A DNA stretch of 64,000 nucleotides from Mycetocola zhujimingii. GTDB taxonomy: Bacteria; Actinomycetota; Actinomycetes; Actinomycetales; Microbacteriaceae. A model generated the notes under the pieces. The model saw only the letters and a list, made by a program, of their open reading frames with translations, was not told the origin of the DNA and did not search any database. Below are positions 63,310-64,000 of the stretch, in pieces. Positions within the stretch are counted from its first letter, which is position 1. Each line of letters starts with the position of its first letter. The position numbers and the translations under genes were made by a program. The stretch lies in assembly GCF_003065425.1 (NCBI RefSeq), contig NZ_CP026949.1:496001-560000 (forward strand). The letters are read 5' to 3'.

Positions 63310-63933
63310 ATGAAAATTTCTGCTCTGGTTGAACGAACCGGCGTGCCGCGCGCCACGGTGAAGTTCTACCTTCGCGAGGGGCTCCTGCCCGCCGGGACCT
63401 CCACCGGTGCCACGCAGGCGGAGTACACCGAGGACCATGTGCGGCGCTTGCGGGTGATTCAGGCGCTCACGTCGGTGGCGGGTCTTCCGCTGTCAAAGGT
63501 CAAGGTCGTCCTTGACCTCATCGACAACCCGGGGGACGACCTCTTTTCAGCCCTCGGACGTGCTGTCGGCAGTCTGCCTCCGTACCGGGATCAGGCAGAC
63601 ACCGATTTCCCTCGGGCCAGGGCCGCGCTGGAACGCCTCGGCCAGATGTACGACCCGGATTACGCCGCGACTGCACAGCTCGAACACGCGCTCGAGGCCG
63701 CCGAAGAAGCGGGCGTCGGGTTGAGCGATGAGCGCCTGGAGCTGTACGGCCGGCAGGTCAGGGGCATCGCCGAGTTCGATCTGGCGGGAATGGGCGGGAG
63801 CGAGCTGAGTCCGATCGAGTACGCGGTGCTCGGCACCGCGCTCCACGAACCGGTGATTATCGCGCTGCGGCGACTCGCCCACCAGGACATCGCTGCCCAA
63901 CGTTTCGGTCCGTCGCCGGAAGGATCGTCATAG
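63310..63933 (+). CDS. MerR-family transcriptional regulator
   Basis: A 207-residue regulator beginning MKISALVERTGVPRATVKFYLREGLLP, a standard MerR winged helix. The C-terminal part (from about residue 85) is helical, and ends with a region rich in Glu and Leu; no conserved Cys is present, so it is not a metal-sensing member. The ATG at 63310 follows AAGGGGGAA; the open frame back to 63226 crosses the operator. It probably controls itself and the divergent membrane protein. The last 67 bases of the window hold no recognisable feature. Confidence 0.88.
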   Translation: MKISALVERTGVPRATVKFYLREGLLPAGTSTGATQAEYTEDHVRRLRVIQALTSVAGLPLSKVKVVLDLIDNPGDDLFSALGRAVGSLPPYRDQADTDFPRARAALERLGQMYDPDYAATAQLEHALEAAEEAGVGLSDERLELYGRQVRGIAEFDLAGMGGSELSPIEYAVLGTALHEPVIIALRRLAHQDIAAQRFGPSPEGSS

Positions 63934-64000
63934 GGCTGCGCCGCCGCATCCGTTCGGCTGCCCCCTTCGTGGCAAGCGGGCCGGTGACGCCGCCTAAACT

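Overview
The window is high-GC DNA from an actinobacterium, most likely a Microbacteriaceae member. This rests on strong G/C third-position bias, frequent GTG starts, many genes with a TANNNT box 6-7 nt before the start codon (leaderless style), the dnaX-recR-lysC-asd order, and the very frequent heptamer GGATGCC/GGCATCC. No transposase, integrase, phage gene or CRISPR array is visible. The accessory content is metabolic: plant cell-wall sugar use.

Layout. 1-6.8 kb: end of a sugar ABC permease, xylulokinase (xylB), xylose isomerase (xylA), an acetyl-xylan-esterase-like hydrolase and a divergent ROK regulator. An intergenic stretch in this region carries two REP-like hairpin repeats. 7-11 kb: Bcr/CflA-type efflux pump and the cstA-ybdD importer pair. 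11-13.8 kb: LacI regulator and GH51 arabinofuranosidase. 13.8-21.8 kb: PRC-barrel/DUF2382 stress protein, then a divergent LacI regulator facing an ABC importer and a GH3 glycosidase. 21.8-27.3 kb: PAP2 phosphatase, GNAT, aldo-keto reductase, an N-succinylamino-acid racemase/o-succinylbenzoate synthase-like enzyme and a 14-TM efflux pump. 27.5-31.1 kb: GH127 beta-L-arabinofuranosidase, alditol-oxidase-like flavoenzyme and an Ala-rich helical protein. 31.2-39.8 kb: a galactoside operon (GH42, two permeases, binding protein, GH36) with a divergent LacI regulator. 39.8-42.7 kb: antibiotic-kinase-like protein, GNAT, PH-like membrane protein, tRNA-Ser(GGA), SRP RNA and a small helical protein. 42.8-52.5 kb: wall-anchored GH10 xylanase and the xfp-pta-ackA phosphoketolase block. 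52.6-58.7 kb: dnaX, recR, lysC and asd. 58.8-64 kb: sensor kinase, two degenerate GGDEF membrane proteins, a small membrane protein and a divergent MerR regulator.

How the genes fit together. Xylan would be cut outside the cell by the GH10 enzyme, deacetylated by the esterase, imported by the 16-19 kb ABC system, split to xylose by the GH3 enzyme and turned into xylulose-5-phosphate by XylA/XylB. The phosphoketolase-Pta-AckA block could then convert that to glyceraldehyde-3-phosphate and acetyl-phosphate, and on to acetyl-CoA or acetate plus ATP. Arabinan side chains are handled by GH51 and GH127, and galactosides by GH42/GH36. Three operator families can be read directly. TACAACGTTGTA lies before GH51 and GH127, with a weaker copy before the LacI gene at 11.1 kb. 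AACGTTTTCGAAA lies before the xylan importer/LacI pair and the xylanase. Two TCTGTGAAC-GTTCACAGA palindromes lie before GH42. None of the three ABC importers has its own ATPase gene here, so a shared ATPase encoded elsewhere is likely.
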